The position numbers and the translations under genes were made by a program. A stretch of DNA of 64,000 nt from positions 1 to 64,000 of the forward strand of contig JACZKP010000066.1 in assembly GCA_014860005.1 (NCBI GenBank), given 5' to 3'. Shown here piece after piece: positions 37,347 through 44,149 of this stretch. The notes below the pieces were generated by a model that was not told the origin of the DNA, searched no databases, and saw only the letters and a list, made by a program, of their open reading frames with translations. How positions within the stretch are numbered: the stretch's first letter is position 1; each line of letters begins with the position of its first letter. The stretch is from Verrucomicrobiota bacterium. Its GTDB lineage: Bacteria; Verrucomicrobiota; Verrucomicrobiae; Limisphaerales; UBA11358.

Positions 37347-38018
37347 GTGGAAATTGTCGCCTACCTTGTTGTTGCGCTCGCAGCCTATTTGCTGGGCTCG
37401 ATCCCGACGGGTTATCTCGTGGGGCTGGCCAAGGGCGTGGACATTCGCACCGTGGGCAGCGGCAATATCGGGGCGACCAATGTGTTTCGCTTCCTGGGCA
37501 AACCGGCGGGTATTTTCGTGCTCTTGATGGACGCGCTTAAAGGCTTTGGCGCGGTGGCACTGGTCGTTAACTTTTATCCCGGGCTGCACGACGTTGCTCC
37601 GGGCGTGTTTGGCCGCGACGGCCAGCCCGATGCCGGCATGCGAGATTGGTTGGGAATCGTCGCAGGCATTGCGGCGATCCTTGGCCACAACTACACGTGT
37701 TGGCTCAAGTTCAAAGGCGGCAAAGGCATTGCCACGAGTGCTGGGGTTTATCTGGCGCTCGCGCCCCTGGCGGTTGGAATTGCGCTGGCGACGTGGATCA
37801 TCGTGTTTGTGACCACACGCTACGTCTCTCTGGCATCCATCGCGGCGGCGATTGCTCTGCCGGTGGCCGTCTGGTTCACGAGTCCCAGTCTCTTGCTGGG
37901 AATTGTCACCACGGCATTGGGCGCGCTGGCCATTTACAAACATCGGGACAACATCCAACGACTGCTAGCCGGCACGGAACATCGCTTCAACTTCAAACGC
38001 AAAGGAACGTCGCCATGA
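37347..38018 (+). CDS. plsY: Glycerol-3-phosphate acyltransferase PlsY
   Basis: A 223-aa membrane acyltransferase using acyl-phosphate to make lysophosphatidic acid, the first step in phospholipid synthesis. The three family motifs are present: LGSIPTGYL, GSGNIGATNVFR and GHNYTCWLKFKGGKGIAT, with about six hydrophobic helices. GTG 37347 is the start. Its stop overlaps the gpsA start in an ATGA, pairing the enzyme with the supplier of its substrate sn-glycerol-3-phosphate. Confidence 0.96.
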   Translation: MEIVAYLVVALAAYLLGSIPTGYLVGLAKGVDIRTVGSGNIGATNVFRFLGKPAGIFVLLMDALKGFGAVALVVNFYPGLHDVAPGVFGRDGQPDAGMRDWLGIVAGIAAILGHNYTCWLKFKGGKGIATSAGVYLALAPLAVGIALATWIIVFVTTRYVSLASIAAAIALPVAVWFTSPSLLLGIVTTALGALAIYKHRDNIQRLLAGTEHRFNFKRKGTSP

Positions 38019-38995
38019 AGATCACTGTGCTTGGAGCGGGCGCATGGGGAACGGCCCTGGCCCGCATGTTGGCCGCGCGCAACCACGCAGTCACACTTTG
38101 GGACTACTTCCCGGAAACCGTCGCCGCCATTCGCCAGACTGGCCGCAACGAGCGTTATCTTCCCGGCGTCGAACTGCCGGCCGGACTCCAGGCGGAAGCC
38201 GATGCCGCCGTGGCGGTCAAGGCTGCGGAACTGGTCGTGGTTGCCAGTGTCTCGAAAGGATTTCGCAACGCAACACAATGCCTGGGCTCCTTCGGCGGTG
38301 TGGTCGTAAGCGTAACCAAGGGCATTGAGTTTGAAACCGGCAACACCATGTCGGACATCCTGGAAGAAAATGCCCCGCAAGCCCGCATCGTGGCCATGTC
38401 CGGCCCGACGCTGGCGACGGAAGTGGCGAAGGGCGTGCCTACGGCCATCGTGGCCGCCAGCGCGGACGAGGCGGCGGCGCAGACCGTGCAATCGCTGTTT
38501 CACAGCCCGGCCTTCCGGGTTTATACCAGCCCCGACATTCACGGCGTGGAACTGGGTGGCGCGCTCAAGAACGTGATCGCCATTGGCGCCGGCGTGTGCG
38601 ACGGACTGGGCTTCGGCGACAACTCGAAGGCGGCCCTGGTCACGCGCGCAATTGCCGAGATGCGCCGCCTCGGGGTGGCGTGCGGCGCGCAGGCGGACAC
38701 GTTCACGGGCTTGAGCGGGCTGGGCGATTTGATGGTGACGTGTTTCTCCCGCCTGAGCCGCAACCGTGGCTTCGGTGAGCGCCTGGGCAAAGGTGAGAAA
38801 GCGGAAGCGATTGTTGCGAGCATGACCGCCGTAGCGGAAGGTTATCCCACCGCGCGCTCCGCGCGTGAACTGGCGCGCAAGCACAATGTCGAAACGCCCA
38901 TCATCGAAGAAGTGCATGCGATGCTTTACGAAGGCAAGGACGTGCGGCAGGCGGTGCAGGATTTGACAGCACGGGAATCGAAGGCGGAGGATTGA
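38015..38995 (+). CDS. gpsA: Glycerol-3-phosphate dehydrogenase [NAD(P)+]
   Basis: A 326-aa cytosolic enzyme reducing dihydroxyacetone phosphate to sn-glycerol-3-phosphate. It opens MKITVLGAGAWGTALARMLA (nucleotide-binding Rossmann), has VVVSVTKGIEFE, AMSGPTLATEVAKG, the GALKNVIAIGAG catalytic Lys motif, and TFTGLSGLGDLMVTC. ATG 38015 overlaps the plsY stop. The open frame continues upstream inside plsY but is not coding there. Confidence 0.97.
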   Translation: MKITVLGAGAWGTALARMLAARNHAVTLWDYFPETVAAIRQTGRNERYLPGVELPAGLQAEADAAVAVKAAELVVVASVSKGFRNATQCLGSFGGVVVSVTKGIEFETGNTMSDILEENAPQARIVAMSGPTLATEVAKGVPTAIVAASADEAAAQTVQSLFHSPAFRVYTSPDIHGVELGGALKNVIAIGAGVCDGLGFGDNSKAALVTRAIAEMRRLGVACGAQADTFTGLSGLGDLMVTCFSRLSRNRGFGERLGKGEKAEAIVASMTAVAEGYPTARSARELARKHNVETPIIEEVHAMLYEGKDVRQAVQDLTARESKAED

Positions 38996-39104
38996 GAAGA
39001 CTTCAACAACGCCGCTTTGACTCAAACTAAAGCGCTGCGCAGCAAGCCCGCGTCAGTTTGGACTAAGGCTGATTCTTAACCGAAAATTAACTGCGGCTTT
39101 GGCT

Positions 39105-40823
39105 TCAGGCACTTACCAATGCCAGCACGCGGTCGAGGGCTTCCTCGATTTTTGCGGGGACGATGGCCCCGCCGCGGGGTTTGATTTCGACTTCGCCTTT
39201 GGCCAGGGATTTCTCGCCGATACTGACGCGAATGGGAAAACCCACAAGGTCGGCGTCTTTGAATTTCACCCCGGGGCGTTCGTCGCGGTCGTCGAGGATG
39301 GTTTCCACCCCGCGCAGGGTGAGTTCGGCGTAAAGCTTTGTGGCCAATATCATGGCGGCGCTGTCGGGCGCGACGTTGAGCGGGGTGAGGCAGACCTGAT
39401 AGGGCGCGACGGCGAGCGGCCAGATGACGCCGTCCTTGTCGTTGGATTGTTCGATGACGGCTTGAAGGGTGCGGGTGATGCCGATGCCGTAACAACCCAT
39501 GTAGGCGGGAATGCGGGCGCCGGCTTCGTCCAGAAAAGTAGCCTCCATTTTCTCGCTGTATTTGGTGCCGAGCTTGAAAACGTGGCCGACTTCGATTGCG
39601 CGGCGAATCTTGACGGGTTTGCCGCAGTTGACGCACGGCTCGCCGACATTCACGGTCCGCAAATCCCGCCACCGCGTCACGGTGACGTCGCGCTCGAGGG
39701 AAACATTCCGGAGATGGAAGCCATCCTCGTTCGCCCCGGTGGTCATCTCGTTCGCGCCGCGCAGGCGTTCGTCGGCATAAACGGGAATGTCCTTTGACTT
39801 CTGTGTCGCTGACACGGCACCCAGACTGCCGGGGTGCGCGCCGAGCGCGGCGAAAATCTCATCGGCCGTAGCCGCGCGGAAGATTGTCGTGCCCACCCCC
39901 GCCGCGAACTTGGTTTCGTTCAACTGGTCGTCGCCGCGCACGAGCGCGATGGCCGGCTTGTCCTGCACCATGAACACCAGCGTTTTGATCTGGCGATTGG
40001 CCGGCACGTTGAATGGAGCTTTGGCAAGCGCCTCGATCGTGACGACGCCAGGCGTGGGAAACTTTTCCGGCGGCGCACCCATTTCGCGCGCGGCGGTCTT
40101 CGGAATGCCGCTGGTGGCTTTCTCCAGATTCGCCGCGTAGCCGCACGCCTCGCAATAGGCGACTTCATTCTCGCCGGTTTCGGCCGGGACCATGAATTCG
40201 TGGGAAAACTTGCCGCCGATGACGCCGGTGTCGGCCTCGACGGGAAAGGTTTTCAGGCCGCAACGGGCGAAGATGCGCGTGTAGGCATCATACATTTTCT
40301 GGTAGCTCAGTTGCGCGGCTTCGTCCCCCACGTCGAAGCTGTAGGCGTCCTTCATGATGAACTCGCGGGCGCGCATGAGGCCGAAGCGGGGGCGGATTTC
40401 GTCCCGGAATTTGACCTGAATCTGGTAGAAATTCTTGGGGAGCTGGCGGTAGGAATTGATTTCAGCGGCGGCCAGCAGGGTGACAACTTCCTCGTGGGTG
40501 GGGCCGAGCAGCCATTCGCGGTTGGCGCTGTCGCGCACCTTGAAGAGCACGTCCCGGGCGGTTTCGTAACGGCCGCTCTGTTTCCAGATTTCCGGCGGTT
40601 GCAGCGCGGGCATGAGCACTTCGATGGCCCCGGCGCGGTCCATTTCTTCGCGGACGATTTGCTCGATCTTGCGCAGCACGCGCAGGCCCAGCGGCAGAAA
40701 GGTGTAAACGCCGCCGGCCAGTTTGCGGATGAGGCCGGCGCGGAGCAGCAGCTTGTGCGAAACGATTTCCGCGTCCGATGGCGCTTCGCGGAGCGTTGGA
40801 ATCAATGTTTGGGTCCACTTCAT
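39105..40823 (-). CDS. proS: Prolyl-tRNA synthetase (bacterial type)
   Basis: A 572-aa class II aminoacyl-tRNA synthetase charging tRNA-Pro. Motif 1 region LRAGLIRKLAGGVYTFLPLG, motif 2 QVKFRDEIRPRFGLMRAREF and motif 3 GCYGIGITRTLQAVIE are present. The INS editing insert between motifs 2 and 3 (about 220-395) is present, so misacylated Ala-tRNA-Pro can be cleared. The anticodon-binding domain forms the C-terminus. ATG 40823 (MKWTQTLIPTLREAP). Its upstream edge abuts the truncated cas gene cluster, on the opposite strand. Confidence 0.97.
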   Translation of the reverse strand: MKWTQTLIPTLREAPSDAEIVSHKLLLRAGLIRKLAGGVYTFLPLGLRVLRKIEQIVREEMDRAGAIEVLMPALQPPEIWKQSGRYETARDVLFKVRDSANREWLLGPTHEEVVTLLAAAEINSYRQLPKNFYQIQVKFRDEIRPRFGLMRAREFIMKDAYSFDVGDEAAQLSYQKMYDAYTRIFARCGLKTFPVEADTGVIGGKFSHEFMVPAETGENEVAYCEACGYAANLEKATSGIPKTAAREMGAPPEKFPTPGVVTIEALAKAPFNVPANRQIKTLVFMVQDKPAIALVRGDDQLNETKFAAGVGTTIFRAATADEIFAALGAHPGSLGAVSATQKSKDIPVYADERLRGANEMTTGANEDGFHLRNVSLERDVTVTRWRDLRTVNVGEPCVNCGKPVKIRRAIEVGHVFKLGTKYSEKMEATFLDEAGARIPAYMGCYGIGITRTLQAVIEQSNDKDGVIWPLAVAPYQVCLTPLNVAPDSAAMILATKLYAELTLRGVETILDDRDERPGVKFKDADLVGFPIRVSIGEKSLAKGEVEIKPRGGAIVPAKIEEALDRVLALVSA

Positions 40824-40894
40824 GTGGCGCGGAGCTTACTCAGAAGGGTGGCCGGGAACGAAGTTTTTTCGCTGCGGGTGGAATGATAATCTCT

Positions 40895-40985
40895 GCTGGC
40901 AAGCCCACGCACACCCGCCGGCAGGCTCCAAGTGCTGGTCTGGAAACTCCGACGTAACGCGGGCATCCTTGCCTGCGGGTTCTGG
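40895..40985. repeat. Palindromic repeat at the 5' break of cas4
   Basis: A GC-rich stretch, with CACCCGCCGGCAGG near 40910 and CCTTGCCTGCGGGT near 40970 forming rough inverted ends. Its plus-strand translation (RNAGILACGF) is a phrase I recall as a recurring repeat translation in verrucomicrobial genomes. It fills the space between the proS start and the first recognisable cas4 codons. Confidence 0.5.
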
Positions 40986-41261
40986 CGGCATGTCATCGCG
41001 CAAATCACGTTGCAAGCCCACTGCCTTTCTGAAATGCACGGCGTGGAGATTCCGCGCGGTTTCATCTTCCGTTCAGCAGAGCGGCGCCGGGTGGAAGTGG
41101 AATTCACGGAAGCCGTCCGCGCGTGGGTGATTGCGGGCGTGCATGATTTTCGCGCGGCATTGGCGCGCGGGCAAAACGGTTTTGCACGACAACGACAAGC
41201 CGGTTGCGGTGGCTGCATCTATCGCGCGCATTGCTGGCCGGAGGAATGGCCGCATGTTTGA
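40932..41261 (+). pseudogene. cas4: cas4 remnant (C-terminal part only)
   Basis: From about 41010 the frame reads LQAHCLSEMHGVEIPRGFIF, RSAERRRVEVEF and GCGGCIYRAHCWPEE, matching the C-terminal third of Cas4, including the CxxC-x5-C cysteines of its Fe-S cluster. The N-terminal RecB-like nuclease motifs are missing; upstream codons come from a palindromic repeat, and the GTG at 40932 lies within it. Full Cas4 is about 170-200 aa; only about 80 residues here are Cas4-like. Cas4 trims prespacers and helps select the PAM, so this copy should be catalytically dead. Its stop overlaps the cas1 start (ATGTTTGA), showing that the original operon order is kept. Confidence 0.8.
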
Positions 41262-42240
41262 TGAATCCTCACAAATCAGCCTGCTCCTGAGCGAACGCAT
41301 CGAAAGCCTCGACGTTGAGCGCGACACGCTCATCGTCCGACTCAAGGAGGAAAAGCCCCGCAAGTATCCGCTGCGTTCACTGCGGGAAATCATCCTTCTG
41401 CACGCCTGCACGATTGAGAGCAACGCGCTCGCGGCGCTGGCGGATGCGAATGTTCCACTGCTGCTCTTGAACGGGCGGGGAGAATACGCCGCCACACTCC
41501 ATCCCGGCCCGCTCAAAAACTTTTATCCACGGCAGGCGCAGTTCGATGCCTACCGCGATCCCGCGCGGCGGCTCGAAGTCGCGCGACGTATTGTCGCTGT
41601 AAAACTCGATTCCTTCCGCCGCATCGCCCGCGAACGTGATGATGGTTATGACCCGGCCAAGGAAGATGCCTCGCTCACATCCGCGATGTCGTTGGATGAA
41701 GTGCGCGGCGTGGAAGGCGCGGCCACGCGTGAACATTATGCCCGCATGAGCAAATGGCTGCGGGGCGGGGAATTTGTTTTTGTCGAACGCACCAAACGCC
41801 CCCCGCGCGATCCGGTCAATGCGCTCCTGAGCCTTTCCTACACGCTCACGATGAACACCACGCTTGCTGCGGTGAACACCGTCGGCCTCGATCCAGCTTT
41901 CGGTTTTCTCCACGAAGATTATTACGGTCGCCCCTCGCTTGCGTGTGACCTGATGGAATCATGGCGCGCGGACGTGGCGGAGCGGTTCGTCCTACGAGCA
42001 TTGAACCGGAAGGAACTGCGCCGCGAACATTTTGATGCTGGCAATCCCGCCGAGGGCGTTCTGCTGAATGCCGAGGGCCGGAAGGAATACTTTGGCCGTT
42101 GGTTTCCCTTCATTCACGAGGAGAAACGTTCGCTGCCAGGCTTCGTCGTAGAAATGACTTTCCGCGAAGCCATTTTTGCCCATGTCCGCGCGTTCGCCAA
42201 ATGGCTGCGTGGTGAGGCGGATTCATGGCCACCAGCCTGA
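41254..42240 (+). CDS. cas1: CRISPR-associated endonuclease/integrase Cas1
   Basis: A 328-aa Cas1, the integrase that inserts new spacers into CRISPR arrays. ATG 41254 overlaps the cas4 remnant's stop. The N-terminal beta domain includes LREIILLHACTIESNALAAL and VPLLLLNGRGEYAA. Catalytic-type residues are Glu154 in GVEGAATREHY, His220 in GFLHEDYYGRPSLACDL and Asp232/Glu235 in the same helix (DLMESWR), all present, so the protein looks intact. It overlaps cas2 by 16 bases. No CRISPR repeats and no effector (cas3, cas5, cas7, cas8) genes are in the window, so it is an orphan adaptation gene. The cas4-cas1-cas2 order is common in I-B, I-C, I-D and I-G (I-U) systems; I cannot assign the subtype. 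Confidence 0.95.
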   Translation: MFDESSQISLLLSERIESLDVERDTLIVRLKEEKPRKYPLRSLREIILLHACTIESNALAALADANVPLLLLNGRGEYAATLHPGPLKNFYPRQAQFDAYRDPARRLEVARRIVAVKLDSFRRIARERDDGYDPAKEDASLTSAMSLDEVRGVEGAATREHYARMSKWLRGGEFVFVERTKRPPRDPVNALLSLSYTLTMNTTLAAVNTVGLDPAFGFLHEDYYGRPSLACDLMESWRADVAERFVLRALNRKELRREHFDAGNPAEGVLLNAEGRKEYFGRWFPFIHEEKRSLPGFVVEMTFREAIFAHVRAFAKWLRGEADSWPPA

Positions 42241-42521
42241 GCGTGAAAAAGTTCATCCTGGGCTACGACATTCCCGAAGATCGCCTGCGGACGAGGCTGG
42301 CGCGGTTTTGCGAACGATTCGGAGTGCGCGTGCAATACAGCGTGTTTGAGTTTCGACTGACGGAATCGGATTACGTCGCCTTTCGGGGAGAATTGGATCG
42401 CGGCGGCTGGCTGAACGGCAAACATGCGCTGCTCATTTACCCGCTTCATGACGATGATCTGGAAAACGTGGAACGCCACGGTGCAGTACGGGTCTGGCAG
42501 GCCACGTTTGAATTTCTCTGA
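42225..42521 (+). CDS. cas2: CRISPR-associated protein Cas2
   Basis: A 98-aa Cas2, the dimeric core around which Cas1 assembles. The first beta strand KKFILGYDIPEDRLRTRLA holds the conserved Asp15, followed by GVRVQYSVFEFRLT, the typical Cas2 signature. ATG 42225 lies within the cas1 tail. Length is normal. No array follows within the next several hundred bases. Confidence 0.95.
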   Translation: MATSLSVKKFILGYDIPEDRLRTRLARFCERFGVRVQYSVFEFRLTESDYVAFRGELDRGGWLNGKHALLIYPLHDDDLENVERHGAVRVWQATFEFL

Positions 42522-42903
42522 CGAAAGACTTGCGCCCAGATTGGTAGCAGCGTAAAACGGCGGCGTTAGAATTTACTTTGATTCGATCTGGCACGCCTAT
42601 CCGCCCAACGGAACTCGACGTGACCCGCAAACATCAGCGATTCAGGAAACCGCAAGCGGTGGATGAACCGCCCCGTTCAGCGTTCCTTGAAAGTTTAACG
42701 AAGTCAGACGATTGCGTTTGGAATTTGCCCGAACCGGTTTCCCGTGCAACTCATGCCCGAAAAATTTACACGAGTTTGCGCGCGAGCCGCTAAACAGCAA
42801 GCGGCTCGCGCGCAAACTCGTGTGATTCAACAGGCGAAGAGTCTGGCTCGCTGACGTTCGCGGGGTTGGTTTCAAAGTATCGTGACAAATGGGCAAATCG
42901 AAG
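42522..42903. other. 380-bp gap after cas2: no CRISPR array, one long hairpin
   Basis: This is where an array would be expected. I see no regularly spaced direct repeats. The only structure is the perfect inverted repeat at 42768-42823. No convincing gene is present. Confidence 0.6.
42768..42823. repeat. Perfect 24-bp inverted repeat with 8-base loop
   Basis: Left arm 42768-42791 (begins ACACGAGTTTGCGCGCGAGC) and right arm 42800-42823 are exact reverse complements, with the loop AAACAGCA at 42792-42799. There is no T run, so it is not a standard terminator. It resembles a REP-type or small mobile palindrome. Confidence 0.9.
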
Positions 42904-42945
42904 TCACACGTTGGTGTCAACGGCTACGAGCTGAGGTTTGTGCAT
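42904..42945 (-). pseudogene. Remnant of a PIN-domain toxin (first 13 codons)
   Basis: On the minus strand, ATG 42945 reads MHKPQLVAVDTNV and then stops at TGA. AVDTNV is the classic first strand and catalytic Asp of VapC-type PIN toxins. The start lies within the last codons of the small gene at 42917-43120 (29-base overlap), just as toxin starts overlap antitoxin stops. Everything after the first strand is lost, and the sequence beyond is repeat-like. Confidence 0.7.
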
Positions 42946-43120
42946 TGGCGCTGTAAATAATCTGGAGGGCCTTGTCCTTCAATCGGCGACGTTCCTCATC
43001 CGAAAGCTGGTTGCACCGTTGGCGGGTGCGCTCGCACACCGCTTCCCAGTCAATCGGCTTTCGCCGGGTCGTCTCCGATGTCTTCTTCACCACGTTAGTC
43101 TGCCTCTTAAGACTGGCCAT
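42917..43120 (-). CDS. Small antitoxin-like protein, partner of the lost PIN toxin (67 aa)
   Basis: A 67-residue basic, helical protein (MASLKRQTNVVKKTSETTRR; IDWEAVCERTRQRCNQLSDE). No named family recognised. Its identity as an antitoxin rests on the overlapping fossil PIN-toxin start at its 3' end. With the toxin gone, it may be an orphan antitoxin or dead. It is 20 bases downstream of the FAH-family gene on the same strand. Confidence 0.6.
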   Translation of the reverse strand: MASLKRQTNVVKKTSETTRRKPIDWEAVCERTRQRCNQLSDEERRRLKDKALQIIYSANAQTSARSR

Positions 43121-43140
43121 CGCAAATCAATCCTCACCCC

Positions 43141-43896
43141 TCACTTGACCGGGTTGACCAGCGGCGCCATGCCCTGAATCCGCACCTCCAGCCGGTCACC
43201 GGATTGAATTGGCCCGGCGCCGCTCGGGGTGCCGGTGAGAATGAGGTCGCCCGGCAACAGGGTCATGTTCGCGGAAATGAAGCTGACAAGCTGGTGACAG
43301 TTGAAGATGAGCTGGGCGGTGTTGGCATTTTGGCGAAGCTGGCCGTTTTGGAACAACTGGAGCGTGAGATTTTGCGGATCCATCTGCGTTTCGATGTATG
43401 GCCCGAGCGGCAGAAAGGTGTCGAATGACTTGGCGCGGCACCACTGGCTTTCGGAGTTCTGCACCGTCCGGTCGGTGATGTCCTGGGCCGGCGCGTAGCC
43501 GAGGATATAACGCGCTGCCGCGGTGGGCGGCACATTGCGCACGCGGCGGCCCATCACAATCGCCAGTTCCGCCTCGAAATCCACGCGGTGATGCGGGTGG
43601 GGAATCTCAATCTTCGCGCCGTCCGGCAGAAGCGCCGACGGCGCTTTGAACCAGAAGAGCGGTTCCTTGGGCAACGGCTGACCGGGGTCGCGCACGTGAT
43701 CGGCATAATTCAGACCCACCGCGATGATTTTCGTCGGCGTCACCGGTGTCAGGGTGCGAATCCCCTTGGCTGGGGTGGCCTTGCGATCAAACGATGGCGA
43801 ACCGAAGAGGTCGCCGCGCAGCCGGAACAATTCGCCATCCACCACTTTCGCGTGGAAAATGTCGTCGCTCTTCTGAAATCGGCCAATGGCTGCCAT
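43141..43896 (-). CDS. Fumarylacetoacetate hydrolase (FAH) family protein
   Basis: A 251-aa metal-dependent hydrolase or decarboxylase acting on a beta-diketo-type acid, for example in aromatic catabolism. Key segments are IIAVGLNYADHVRD, FWFKAPSALLPDG, HRVDFEAELAIVMGR with the metal-binding Glu residues, and GYAPAQDITDRTVQ, then SFDTFLPLGPYI and LLPGDLILTGTPSGAGP. ATG 43896 (MAAIGRFQKSDD) gives a normal length; 43971 would add 25 non-family residues. No pathway partners are adjacent. Confidence 0.92.
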   Translation of the reverse strand: MAAIGRFQKSDDIFHAKVVDGELFRLRGDLFGSPSFDRKATPAKGIRTLTPVTPTKIIAVGLNYADHVRDPGQPLPKEPLFWFKAPSALLPDGAKIEIPHPHHRVDFEAELAIVMGRRVRNVPPTAAARYILGYAPAQDITDRTVQNSESQWCRAKSFDTFLPLGPYIETQMDPQNLTLQLFQNGQLRQNANTAQLIFNCHQLVSFISANMTLLPGDLILTGTPSGAGPIQSGDRLEVRIQGMAPLVNPVK

Positions 43897-44149
43897 AAGC
43901 GCAACGGGAACGTAACCGATGCCAAATTTGTCGGGCAAGACCAAAGACCGCGTGGCGCTTCTTGCGGCCATCCAACGGAGTGATTCCGCGGCGTCTCCTC
44001 CGCCCGGTCACAGGATCGGTTCGATCACGTTGCTGGACTGTCGCGACAAGCAGTTTCTTCAACCGTAACCGCTCCAAAGACCCAAGCGAACGCAGCCCAA
44101 GGCAGCAACCGCTCTGGTTCGATGAAATTCGCTCGAGGTTGAAGTGCGC

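Noticed and set aside
42522..42903. Possible CRISPR array after cas2
   Set aside because: No evenly spaced direct repeats of 25-40 bases are visible; only one hairpin is present.
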